Shown here piece after piece: positions 34,942 to 43,213 of a stretch of DNA of 64,000 nucleotides. A program made the position numbers and the translations under genes. Source of the DNA: Bin5 sp022821545. Lineage in GTDB: Bacteria > Chloroflexota > Anaerolineae > Caldilineales > Caldilineaceae. The notes beneath the pieces are model-generated. The model ran no database searches and was not told the DNA's origin. It saw nothing but the letters and a program-made list of their open reading frames with translations. Where the stretch lies: contig CAXXLO010000002.1 of NCBI GenBank assembly GCA_963664085.2, forward strand, positions 4,588,001-4,652,000, in the 5' to 3' direction. Each line of letters starts with the position of its first letter. The first letter of the stretch is position 1.

Positions 34942-35169
34942 ATGAAAGAACTGGTCGAATTCATGGCAAGAGCTCTCGTGGAATCTCCCGATGACGTGCA
35001 TGTGTCCGAACGTGTTTATCGGGAAAGGGTTGTTCTGCGCCTGCAGGTCGCTCAGGAGGATGCCGGAAGAGTGATCGGCAAGAACGGGAGAGTAGCCAAC
35101 GCTATGCGGTCCGTGCTGAAGGTCGCGTCGGTTCGCCAGTCGCGCGATGTGATACTGAAAATCATGTAG
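34942..35169 (+). CDS. khpA: KH-domain RNA-binding protein KhpA
   Basis: A 75-residue single KH domain protein; the RNA-binding GxxG loop is IGKNGR in DAGRVIGKNGRVANAMRSVL. KhpA pairs with KhpB in many bacteria and binds RNAs involved in cell elongation and ribosome functions. Its place 15 bp behind rpsP is the usual one. Confidence 0.93.
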   Translation: MKELVEFMARALVESPDDVHVSERVYRERVVLRLQVAQEDAGRVIGKNGRVANAMRSVLKVASVRQSRDVILKIM

Positions 35170-35240
35170 CTGCCCCAACGTTTCAATTCCTCAGCTGCAG
35201 GCAGACTCCCTACCACTGCCCGTTTCCGCGACCGCAAACT

Positions 35241-35279
35241 GGCCCGCCCGGCCCCTGGCGTCCCAGGGGGAGGCGGGCC
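35241..35279 (+). other. Long G+C stem-loop between khpA and rimM
   Basis: GGCCCGCC (35241-35248) pairs with GGCGGGCC (35272-35279) and an inner CCCCTGG (35252-35258) with CCAGGGG (35263-35269), a stable two-part stem with a 4-nt loop. Only TT follows, so it may attenuate or mark the end of the rpsP-khpA message rather than fully terminate. Nothing else was recognised in 35170-35410. Confidence 0.6.
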
Positions 35280-35410
35280 TTGGATCATATTGCAGTGAGG
35301 AATAGGCAGTCACTTGATAGACCGGTTTGGGCAGCGAGTTCGAAAATGCAACTGGCACAAACCGGTCAGCCGATGCAAAAGGTGAGCCTGAGGACACTGG
35401 ATTTGCCAGA

Positions 35411-36028
35411 ATGAGTGACCGATCGAAGCCAAAGCGCGGCCGGCCTGGCAAGGGTCGCCGTTCACGTGCGAGCCGCTTTCGCGAGCGCTCATCCTCGGTT
35501 CCTGACGGGCATCTGGCCGTCGGTCGAATCCTGGGCGCTCACGGTTTGCGGGGAGAGTTGAAGATTGAATCGCATACCGATTTTGACTCCCGCTTCGATC
35601 CGGGCCAGCAACTCCTGGTCGGGAAGGAGTTGCTCCTGGCTGAAATCAGATCGTCGCGGCCTCACAAAGGCATTTTCTTGGTCCAGTTCTCCGAGATTTC
35701 GGATAGATTCGGAGCCGAAGAACTCTACAATGAATGGCTGTACATTCCGGAAGAGGCTGCAATGGAGTTGGAAGAGGACTCCTTTTGGGTTCACGACATT
35801 GTCGGCTTGACAGCGCAAACAGAATCCAAAGGCCGGTTGGGCGAAGTGGTCGATGTCCTGTTTACCGGGGCAAACGAAGTCTACATAGTCCGACCAGCGC
35901 CGGGGGTCAACCGTGATCGGGATCTGCTGATCCCTGCCCTGGAGGAGGTTGTGCGACGTGTGGACATTGAGGCCGGAACGTTGACCGTTCGCCTGCAGCC
36001 AGGATTACTCGAAGAAAGTGGGGAGTAA
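35411..36028 (+). CDS. rimM: Ribosome maturation factor RimM
   Basis: Assists assembly of the 30S head by binding S19. 205 aa from ATG 35411. The RimM domain starts at about residue 37 (HLAVGRILGAHGLRGELKIE) and the PRC-barrel half is EDSFWVHDIVGLTAQTESKG to VYIVRPAPGVNRDRDLLIPA. The first ~35 residues are a basic extension (KPKRGRPGKGRRSRASRF) that the family usually lacks; an ATG 84 nt earlier would add still more. The usual next genes trmD and rplS are absent; dprA follows instead. Confidence 0.93.
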   Translation: MSDRSKPKRGRPGKGRRSRASRFRERSSSVPDGHLAVGRILGAHGLRGELKIESHTDFDSRFDPGQQLLVGKELLLAEIRSSRPHKGIFLVQFSEISDRFGAEELYNEWLYIPEEAAMELEEDSFWVHDIVGLTAQTESKGRLGEVVDVLFTGANEVYIVRPAPGVNRDRDLLIPALEEVVRRVDIEAGTLTVRLQPGLLEESGE

Positions 36029-36066
36029 TCGGGAACCGGCAGCAGCCGGCATTTGAACTCTTTCCC

Positions 36067-37155
36067 GTGATTATGGACGAGCGCGCCTTTTGGATAGCTT
36101 TTAACCGTGTTCCCGGCATTGGACCAACGCGGCTGACTGCGCTGCTGGAAAAGTGCGGAGGCATCGCCGCGGCCTGGAAGGCGCCCATTCAGACGCTGCA
36201 AGAGGCAGGACTCGACCGGCGCAGTATCGAGAACCTGTTGAACGCCCGCAAAAGTCTGGACCCCCACGCAGAATTGGAAAGAGTCTTACGCCGTGGATTC
36301 GACGTCTTTTGCTGGGACAATAGCGGCTATCCGGCCAACCTGCGCACGATTCCACAGCCTCCGCCGGTCTTGTACGTGCGGGGCCGGCTCGAGGAGCGGG
36401 ACGAACTGGCAGTGGCCATTGTCGGCACGCGGCGGGCTTCCACCTATGGGCGGGAGGTGGCCCGTGAACTGGGCGCCGAATTGGGGCGGCACGGCGTTAC
36501 CGTGGTTAGCGGGCTGGCACTCGGTGTAGACACGATCGCACATCAGGCCGCCCTCGACGCCGGCGGCCGCACGATCGCCGTTTTGGGGAGCGGTGTCGAC
36601 CAGATTTACCCGGCGAGAAACCGAAGGCTGGCGCTGCAGATCATCGAACAGGGCGCGCTGGTCAGCGAGTACCCGATGGGAACAAGGCCGGAAGCCAGCA
36701 ACTTCCCACCCCGCAACCGCATCATCAGCGGGTTGAGTCTGTCGGTGATCGTTGTTGAAGCCGGTAGGCGCAGCGGCGCGTTGATTACTGCCAGCTTTGC
36801 CGCTGACCAGTCTCGTGATGTCTTTGCCGTTCCCGGTTCGATTCTCAGTCCGGGCAGCGACGGTTGCAACCGGTTGATTCGTGACGGCGCAATTCCCGTG
36901 ACCTCTACCAGTGACCTCCTCGAACGTCTCCAGCTTGCCACCGCCTCCGCGCAGCAGGAGGCACGCGTCGCGGTCCCGGCATCGCCGGTAGAGGAGATGA
37001 TTCTCCAACATATTTCGACCGAACCGCAGCACATGAACGAAATCGTGCGGGCAGCCCCCTTGGAGACCTCGGAGGTCAGCAGTTTGCTGGCAATGATGGA
37101 ACTCAAGGGCCTGGTACGCCAAGTGGGGCTGATGCAGTATGTACGCGCCAACTGA
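36067..37155 (+). CDS. dprA: DNA-processing protein DprA
   Basis: Loads RecA on incoming single-stranded DNA during transformation. 362 aa. An N-terminal SAM/HhH-like part (FNRVPGIGPTRLTALLEK) precedes the Rossmann-like core with AIVGTRRASTYGREVA, SGLALGVDTIAHQAAL, AVLGSGVDQIYPARN, FPPRNRIISGLS and EAGRRSGALITASFA. The C-terminus (PVEEMILQHIS to KGLVRQVGLMQYVRA) is the winged-helix DML1-like domain. The start may be GTG 36067 or ATG 36073. Confidence 0.95.
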   Translation: MIMDERAFWIAFNRVPGIGPTRLTALLEKCGGIAAAWKAPIQTLQEAGLDRRSIENLLNARKSLDPHAELERVLRRGFDVFCWDNSGYPANLRTIPQPPPVLYVRGRLEERDELAVAIVGTRRASTYGREVARELGAELGRHGVTVVSGLALGVDTIAHQAALDAGGRTIAVLGSGVDQIYPARNRRLALQIIEQGALVSEYPMGTRPEASNFPPRNRIISGLSLSVIVVEAGRRSGALITASFAADQSRDVFAVPGSILSPGSDGCNRLIRDGAIPVTSTSDLLERLQLATASAQQEARVAVPASPVEEMILQHISTEPQHMNEIVRAAPLETSEVSSLLAMMELKGLVRQVGLMQYVRAN

Positions 37156-37167
37156 CACTGTCACCAA

Positions 37168-38244
37168 ATGTACGCTGTAATTCTGGCCGGCGGTGTAGGC
37201 ACTCGCCTGTGGCCCCGCAGCCGGCAAAGCACACCCAAACAGTTCACCGACGTCACCGCCAGCGGACGCACGATGATTCAGTCTACCGTCGCCCGGCTCG
37301 AGGGGTTGGTCAGCCCGGAGGACACTTATGTAATCACGGGCAGACGCTATGCCGATCTCTGTGCCTTGCAGTTGGACGGTCTGCCTGAATCGAATGTGCT
37401 GGTGGAGCCGGATGGCCGCAATACAGCCCCCGCAATAGCTCTCGCTTGTGCTCATCTGAAACGGCGAGATCCGGATGAAGTGGTTGCGATACTGCCGGCG
37501 GACCACCTCATTCAGGACTGTCGCGGCTTCCAGAGTGCTTTGCGCCAGGCGGAGCGAAGCGCTCGCGAGGGCTATCTTTCCGTGTTGGGTATTGAACCGA
37601 CAAAGGCTCACACCGGCTATGGCTACATTCAACGGGAGGAGGGGCATCTGCCTCTTGCAGGTGATCTTCCGACCTACGCGGTAAGTCGCTTTCTGGAAAA
37701 GCCCGACCAGGCGACTGCCGAGCGCTTCCTGGCGGATGGCCGGTATTATTGGAACGGCGGTATCTTCGTGAGCCGGATCGGGCGTCTGCTGGCTGAATAT
37801 GAAAAGCAGTTGCCCGACCTGTTTGATGCAATGAGCTCCATTGCCGCTGCACTTGGCACAGGCGAGCAGGAAACCGTGCTGGCTGAAATCTGGCCGACCA
37901 TGCCCGATGTATCGATAGACTACGGGCTCATGGAGGGGGCGGAAAAAGTGGCAGTGGTGCCGATGCAGGTTGGATGGAATGACATGGGGAGTTGGGATGC
38001 GCTTGAGGCAGTCGTTGCCGAAGATGAGGCCGGGAACTACCCTGTGGAAGGAGAGATCCTGCCGTTGAATAGCCGGGGCAACATTGTTGCGGCCCAACAG
38101 CGGCTGGTGGCGCTGATCGATGTCGACGACTTGATCGTGATTGATGCCGGGGACGCGCTGTTGATCGGCAAAAAGGAAAGTATTCAACAGGTAAAACAGG
38201 TCGTCGCCGAGTTGCAGGCCGCTGATCGCGGCGAACTCCTCTAA
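37168..38244 (+). CDS. manC: Mannose-1-phosphate guanylyltransferase
   Basis: Makes GDP-mannose from mannose 1-phosphate and GTP for polysaccharide or lipid glycosylation. 358 aa. The nucleotidyltransferase signature is VILAGGVGTRLWPRSR with PKQF, then VEPDGRNTAPAIALA, ILPADHLI, TGYGYIQRE, FLEKPD, WNGGIFV and VGWNDMGSWDAL. The isomerase (PMI) domain of bifunctional enzymes is missing, so this is the short monofunctional form. It is 12 bp behind dprA and may supply the polysaccharide genes at 45-49 kb. Confidence 0.93.
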   Translation: MYAVILAGGVGTRLWPRSRQSTPKQFTDVTASGRTMIQSTVARLEGLVSPEDTYVITGRRYADLCALQLDGLPESNVLVEPDGRNTAPAIALACAHLKRRDPDEVVAILPADHLIQDCRGFQSALRQAERSAREGYLSVLGIEPTKAHTGYGYIQREEGHLPLAGDLPTYAVSRFLEKPDQATAERFLADGRYYWNGGIFVSRIGRLLAEYEKQLPDLFDAMSSIAAALGTGEQETVLAEIWPTMPDVSIDYGLMEGAEKVAVVPMQVGWNDMGSWDALEAVVAEDEAGNYPVEGEILPLNSRGNIVAAQQRLVALIDVDDLIVIDAGDALLIGKKESIQQVKQVVAELQAADRGELL

Positions 38245-38281
38245 CGTACCGTCGGTCGCGGCGAGAGTTGCAGACAGGAAT

Positions 38282-39586
38282 ATGATCGACCGTTACAGGT
38301 CACTCATCCATATGCTGATGGCCGGGCTGGTTGGGTTGACCCTCGGCCTGTTCATCGGCTGGTGGGTGTGGCCTGTACAGTGGATCGAGACGCCTGCGGC
38401 GGCTCCGGCAACAGCGCCGGCCGCGTCGGCGCCCGCTCAGTCAGTGGAGAGTCCGGCAGAAGAAAACAGGAGCTCCGATTCCGGTTATTCGGCCTTGATG
38501 GAACGGGTGAATCAGGGACTACTGTACGTAGCGGCCGCGCTTCTTCTGGTCGGGGGCGTCGTCATCGGCTACCAGCTTCTGCGTCAATCTCAGGACAAGG
38601 ACTCAAAGGAATCGCCTTTTCCGCTGCCTTTCAGCAGAAGACGCTCCAATCAGGCCACTGCCGCGCGTGACCGGCGTGCCCATTCTCCCCCTCTCGCAGG
38701 CAGACCGACAAGGCCCCGTCAACCCACCCTGAACTGGCTGCGCAGGGAGACCGAATCCGAGAATCCGGCCAATACGCAAGAGCCTGTATTCAGAGAACAG
38801 ACTGTAAGGGAACAGTCCGTAAGGGAACAGTCCGTAAGGGAACAGTCCTTCGACGGGCGGCAAACAGGTGAACACTCTCCCGCCTCCCCGGCGCCCGACC
38901 GCGACACTTCCCATCAGGAAGCTAGACCGCAAGAGCAACCTGTCGAAGCCGACCGCGAGCCGGGCGAACCTCTTTCCCACGACCCTCCTGAGGCCGCGAT
39001 TCAAGAGAGCGGCGATTGGCAGGATGGCGAGCCGACCGTTGACTGGGACGGAGAAGAGCCGGCCCGGCAGGAGCCTGAGACCGTTGAAATCGTCCGCACT
39101 CAGGAGGAAATGCCGGCGGCGACCCACTCTTCAAGTCGCCAGCTTGGCCGCTTTGAGGCCAATTACGCTTTCGGTATCCAGACCTACGATGAGAGCTTTA
39201 CCATCAACGCAGCGGACGGCGAATTGCTGGGCGCCTGCGGGATGGGCATCAATGAATCGGTGGACCGCGCTGCCGCGAATTCAGACCGGGTTAGACTGCT
39301 CGACGTCTGGCTGTATGACCGTTCGGCCGTTCAAAGCGTCAGCCAGTCCCTCGTCTCGCCTGGATTCGACGTGTCCGGTCTGGATGACCTCGCGGAGGAC
39401 GGCGACTCGGATGCGCCGGTCCCGCTTGATGTCCGCCCCGGCCTCACCTGCACACTTCGGTCAGACCACCTCGTCCTAGACTGCAAAATAGAGAGTGCAA
39501 CATTTCTGGATGGCGAACAGGCGCCGACACCCTTCCGCTCGGTCAGCGCAAGCCTGACTGTCTATGTGCAGCCGCAATCGGTGTAG
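38282..39586 (+). CDS. Membrane-anchored protein of unknown function with disordered middle
   Basis: 434 aa. Two hydrophobic helices lie near the N-terminus (about residues 10-33, LIHMLMAGLVGLTLGLFIGW, and 83-100, GLLYVAAALLLVGGVVIGYQ). Residues ~115-280 are polar, rich in Arg, Gln, Glu and Pro, and include a VREQS pentapeptide repeat. The last ~145 residues (RFEANYAFGIQTYDESFTI onward) look like a compact beta-rich domain, with ADGELLGACGMGINE; a function could not be named. It follows manC by 37 bp. Confidence 0.6.
   Translation: MIDRYRSLIHMLMAGLVGLTLGLFIGWWVWPVQWIETPAAAPATAPAASAPAQSVESPAEENRSSDSGYSALMERVNQGLLYVAAALLLVGGVVIGYQLLRQSQDKDSKESPFPLPFSRRRSNQATAARDRRAHSPPLAGRPTRPRQPTLNWLRRETESENPANTQEPVFREQTVREQSVREQSVREQSFDGRQTGEHSPASPAPDRDTSHQEARPQEQPVEADREPGEPLSHDPPEAAIQESGDWQDGEPTVDWDGEEPARQEPETVEIVRTQEEMPAATHSSSRQLGRFEANYAFGIQTYDESFTINAADGELLGACGMGINESVDRAAANSDRVRLLDVWLYDRSAVQSVSQSLVSPGFDVSGLDDLAEDGDSDAPVPLDVRPGLTCTLRSDHLVLDCKIESATFLDGEQAPTPFRSVSASLTVYVQPQSV
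38789..38848 (+). repeat. 15-bp tandem repeat coding for VREQS
   Basis: Three identical copies of GTAAGGGAACAGTCC (38804-38818, 38819-38833, 38834-38848) preceded by one degenerate copy (38789-38803). Length is a multiple of three, so changes in copy number keep the frame. Confidence 0.95.
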
Positions 39587-39610
39587 AAGGCGAGACGCGA
39601 AGTTTGCCGT

Positions 39611-40774
39611 TCAGACCGCCTCTTCCGGGTCAAACAGCCGGCGGTGCTCAGCGATGGCGTAGCGGTCGGTCATGCCCGCGATGTAATCGCAGACAGCGCG
39701 GTGCAGATCTCTGCCTGGGTCGGAAATGTTGGCCTGTGTTTCAGGCGGCAGTTGGGCCGGCTCCTCGACAAATGCGGAAAAGAGGGCGCGAATCGTCCTG
39801 TCTGCCTTGGCCGCCATGCGGGCCACCCGGTAGTGCCGGTAGAAACGTTCGTAAAGAAACCGTTTCAGTTCCCGGTTTTCCTCAGCCAGTTCATCCGAAT
39901 ATGCTGCCGCGTTGGTTGTTTGCGCCCGCAGATCAACGATACTCCCGACGCCGGCGGCCCGCAGGTTCGCGGTTGTGGCCCGTATCGCGTCGTTGACTTC
40001 GATCCCAACCATCCGCCGGATGAATCGGTAACGGTCCAGGGGCTGAGTAAGGTCAATGGCGTTCGTCGACTCTCCAAGTGAGTCCAGGACGCGCCGGCTG
40101 ATGGCCAGTTCCAGGAACGCGCCGGGGTTCAGGATTCCGGCCCGCAAGCCGTCGTCGGAGTCACTCGTGTTGTAAGCGATTTCGTCTGCCAGGTTACTTA
40201 CCTGGCATTCCAACGTACCCTTTTCACCGGGATTGTAATCCTCGGCGTCGACGATGTCATAGTCGGTATCGTGCTTCACCACCCCTTCACGCACCTCGTA
40301 TGTCAGATTCAGCCCTGGATGCTCGGGGTAACGCCGCTCCAACCTGGTGATTATGCGATAAGTCTGCTTCTGGTGATCGTAGCCGCCGTGCCCTTGCATG
40401 AGTTCATCCAGGGTTTCTTCGCCAGTATGGCCGAACGGTGGATGTCCCAGGTCATGGGCGAGGCAGATCGCTTCCGTCAGATCTTCATTACAGGACAGGG
40501 TTCGGGCAAGTGTGCGGCCTATTTGGGCCACTTCGACGGTGTGGGTCAGGCGGTTACGGTAATGATCGCCTTCGTTGTAAACAAAGACCTGGGTCTTGTA
40601 CTGGAGCCGCCGGAATGCCGTCGTGTGGATTATGCGGTCGCGGTCCCGCTGGTAGGCAGTGCGATAGGGGTGTTCGGCTACAGGATAGACCCGCCCGCGG
40701 CTGCGGCAGCTGGGCATGGCGTAGGCGGCCAGCTCTCTTTCTTCCCTCTGCTCCAGCTCTTCTCTGGTCACCAT
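39611..40774 (-). CDS. dgt: Deoxyguanosinetriphosphate triphosphohydrolase-like HD protein
   Basis: Hydrolyses dNTPs to deoxynucleoside and triphosphate. 387 aa from ATG 40774. The HD metal motif is RLTHTVEVAQIG, ICLAHDLGHPPFGHTGE and CQVSNLADEIAYNTSD; FRRLQYKTQVF upstream is also characteristic. An ATG 141 nt earlier would add a Ser/Pro-rich leader and is thought less likely. Convergent with the upstream membrane protein gene, divergent from ftsY over about 270 bp. Confidence 0.9.
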   Translation of the reverse strand: MVTREELEQREERELAAYAMPSCRSRGRVYPVAEHPYRTAYQRDRDRIIHTTAFRRLQYKTQVFVYNEGDHYRNRLTHTVEVAQIGRTLARTLSCNEDLTEAICLAHDLGHPPFGHTGEETLDELMQGHGGYDHQKQTYRIITRLERRYPEHPGLNLTYEVREGVVKHDTDYDIVDAEDYNPGEKGTLECQVSNLADEIAYNTSDSDDGLRAGILNPGAFLELAISRRVLDSLGESTNAIDLTQPLDRYRFIRRMVGIEVNDAIRATTANLRAAGVGSIVDLRAQTTNAAAYSDELAEENRELKRFLYERFYRHYRVARMAAKADRTIRALFSAFVEEPAQLPPETQANISDPGRDLHRAVCDYIAGMTDRYAIAEHRRLFDPEEAV

Positions 40775-40989
40775 CGTCTTTGCCTGGGGCGGTAGAGGAT
40801 CGAGGCTGTCTGAGTTTCTCCAAAATGGTCCTGCAGAAGGGGAGCTTCCCACAAAACTCAGTATACAGTTAGAGGACCCAATCCTGCCAACACGTTCTTC
40901 AAGCTTGATTGCCAATCCTCATGCCCTTAGTGGACGTTCCCGTAGACCGGCGCGTTTGCCGTAGATGTTCTCTCTATCGTTCCCGCCCA

Positions 40990-40998
40990 TGCTATAAT
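40990..40998 (+). promoter_or_regulatory. Extended -10 promoter for ftsY
   Basis: TGCTATAAT (40990-40998) is an exact extended -10 element (TGN-TATAAT). No matching -35 is seen at 16-18 bp. It lies 44 bp before the ftsY GTG. Confidence 0.45.
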
Positions 40999-41042
40999 TG
41001 CCTCGTGGACCGCCCATAGAGCCTATCCCAGGAGACGCACAC

Positions 41043-41993
41043 GTGCTCAGGCGCTTGTTTGGCCGCCAGCAGGAAAAGACGGCGGACGATGTACGAATTG
41101 AGGAAAGCCTGCAAAAGACCCGGTCGGGAATCTTCAGTCAGATCGGTTCGCTATTTCAGGAGAACGAGGTCAGTGATGAACTTTGGGAGGAGCTGGAGGA
41201 GGCGCTGATCGTAGCCGACGTCGGGATGGACACTACGGTCGAACTCGTCGAATCCACGCGCGCACGGGTGCAGCAGGAGGGGATTAGGCGCAGTGAGGAT
41301 GCCTACCTGGTCCTGAAGCAGGAGATGGTGAAGCTGTTGGAGGCCGAGGAACCAATACAGATAGAAGAACCGCGCATTCTGACCGTTGTGCTGGTCGTTG
41401 GCGTGAATGGATCCGGCAAAACCACGACCATCGGCAAACTGGCGTTGCGGTACAAGGAGAAGGGGAAAAGAGTCGTACTTGCCGCAGGCGATACTTTCCG
41501 GGCGGCGGCCATTGATCAGCTCCAGATCTGGGGAGAGCGGGCGGGCGTAGACGTAATCGCCCAGGCCCCCGGATCCGATCCGGCGGCCGTTCTTTTCGAC
41601 GCAATACGGGCGAGTCAGGAGAGCCGCAATGCCGACCTGCTTATCACCGACACGGCAGGAAGATTGCAGAACAAGTTCAACCTGATGCAGGAACTGGAGA
41701 AGATGCGGCGAGTGGCTGCGAAACAGGTCCACAGGGCGCCGCACGAGACTCTGCTGGTGCTGGACGCTTCCACGGGCCAGAACGCCATTTTGCAGGCAAA
41801 GGGTTTTGAAGAGGCGTCCGGAGTAACCGGTATCATTTTGACCAAGTTGGACAGCAGCGCCAAGGGCGGCGCGGTTCTTAACATCAAGAAGCAGCTGGGA
41901 ATTCCCGTGCGTTTTGTCGGCACGGGGGAAAAACTTGAAGACCTGGCCGAGTTCGAGCCGGTCACGTTCGTAGAAGGACTCTTGGGAGAGTAA
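41043..41993 (+). CDS. ftsY: SRP receptor FtsY
   Basis: GTPase receptor that docks SRP-ribosome complexes at the membrane. 316 aa. N domain: LFQENEVSDELWEELEEALI VADVGMDTT; G domain: VVGVNGSGKTTTIGKLA, AAGDTFRAAAIDQL, DTAGRLQNKFNLMQEL and TKLDSSAKGGAVLNI. The long acidic A domain of proteobacteria is missing; a short N-terminal RRLFGRQQEK is probably the membrane-targeting helix. GTG 41043 has AGGAG 8 nt upstream. prfB follows 102 bp later. Confidence 0.95.
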   Translation: MLRRLFGRQQEKTADDVRIEESLQKTRSGIFSQIGSLFQENEVSDELWEELEEALIVADVGMDTTVELVESTRARVQQEGIRRSEDAYLVLKQEMVKLLEAEEPIQIEEPRILTVVLVVGVNGSGKTTTIGKLALRYKEKGKRVVLAAGDTFRAAAIDQLQIWGERAGVDVIAQAPGSDPAAVLFDAIRASQESRNADLLITDTAGRLQNKFNLMQELEKMRRVAAKQVHRAPHETLLVLDASTGQNAILQAKGFEEASGVTGIILTKLDSSAKGGAVLNIKKQLGIPVRFVGTGEKLEDLAEFEPVTFVEGLLGE

Positions 41994-42095
41994 AGGGGCG
42001 GCGCCCCGCTGGTGGCGGACAAAGAGTGTCCTGAATCCTGGAGCCGGCGGAGGCTCCGGAATGCCAGCCAATTTCATCGAAGGAGATAGAGACTC

Positions 42096-43188
42096 ATGGG
42101 CGAGTTAACTGACAGACTTCATCTGCTAGCGGAGCGGGTCAACACGATACGGAGGCGGCTTTGACCTGCCGGACAAAGTCGCACAGGCAAAGGCATTGGA
42201 AGAGGCGTCAATAGCACCCGATTTCTGGGACGACCAGAGGGCCGCCCAGCAGAAGATGCAGGAGTTGAACGCCCTGCAGGAGCAGATCGGAGTCTGGAAT
42301 GGGTTGAGTCAGCGGACGCAGGACGCACTCGATCTGGCAGAGATGGCCGATGACGACGCCGAACTGCTGGCAGAGTTGGACGGTGAGGCCAGTTCATTGG
42401 TTGAGGAGTTGGAAAGACGCGAATTCACGCTGGCCCTCAACGGAAAGTATGACTCGGGCGGAGCAATCATCAGCATTCATGCCGGGGCCGGCGGTACCGA
42501 GGCACAAGACTGGGCGGCGATGTTGCAACGCATGTACCTGCGCTGGGCGGAGAAGAAAGGTTATGCGACCGAGATCACCGACATGACCCAGGGCGAAGAG
42601 GCCGGCATTAAGAGCGTTACGATCACAGTCAACGGATCATACGCATACGGCTATCTTCAAGCGGAGCGGGGCACACACCGGCTTGTCCGGCTCAGCCCGT
42701 TCGACGCCGGCAACAGGCGTCATACCTCCTTTGCTAAGCTTGAGGTCATGCCGATCATCGACGAAGACATCGAAATCGAAATCGCGCAAAATGACATTCG
42801 AATGGATGTCTTCCTGTCCAGTGGGGCCGGAGGTCAGAGCGTGCAAAAGAACGCGACCGCGGTTCGGCTCCACCATTTGCCGACAGGCATAGTCGTTTCA
42901 TGCCAGAATGAGCGCAGCCAGACGCAGAACCGGGAAATCGCAATGAGGATTTTGCGGGGGAAGCTCTACGCCATCGAGCAGGAAAAAATCGCCGCCGAAA
43001 AGGCCCGTCTAAAGGGAGAAAATGTCCAGGCCGACTTCGGCAGCCAGATCCGCTCCTATGTCCTGCATCCCTATCAGATGGTGAAGGACCTGCGCACGGA
43101 AGTGGAAACCGCCTCGCCGCAGACGGTCCTCGACGGCGACCTGGACCCGTTTATCGAGGCATGGTTGAAGGGTCAGGTAGGAACTTAG
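42096..43188 (+). CDS. prfB: Peptide chain release factor 2, programmed +1 frameshift
   Basis: RF2 reads UGA and UAA. The gene begins at ATG 42096; after 22 codons an in-frame TGA (42162-42164) is bypassed by a +1 shift at CTT, continuing DLPDKVAQAKALEEASIAPD. The full product is 363 aa. RF2 identity is shown by SPF in VRLSPFDAGNRRHTSFAKLE, and the GGQ is in SSGAGGQSVQKNATAVRL. The coding sequence is effectively 42096-42161 joined to 42163-43188. GAAGGAGATAGAGACTC upstream contains AAGGAG about 11 nt before the ATG. Confidence 0.97.
42151..42165 (+). promoter_or_regulatory. RF2 autoregulatory +1 frameshift site
   Basis: GGAGG (42151-42155) acts as an internal Shine-Dalgarno-like element, CGG follows, then CTT TGA C. 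This is the conserved arrangement by which low RF2 lets the ribosome slip past the UGA and make more RF2. Confidence 0.95.
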
Positions 43189-43213
43189 CCATATTCGCTC
43201 CACGGAGGTATCA

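Noticed and set aside
36286..38187. A 633-codon open frame antisense to dprA and manC
   Set aside because: Both + strand genes have complete family motifs. The antisense frame is rich in His, Arg and Gln with no motif, as expected from high-G+C shadow frames.
42096..42164. In-frame TGA in prfB as a nonsense mutation
   Set aside because: The CTT-TGA-C context with an upstream GGAGG is the conserved RF2 recoding site.
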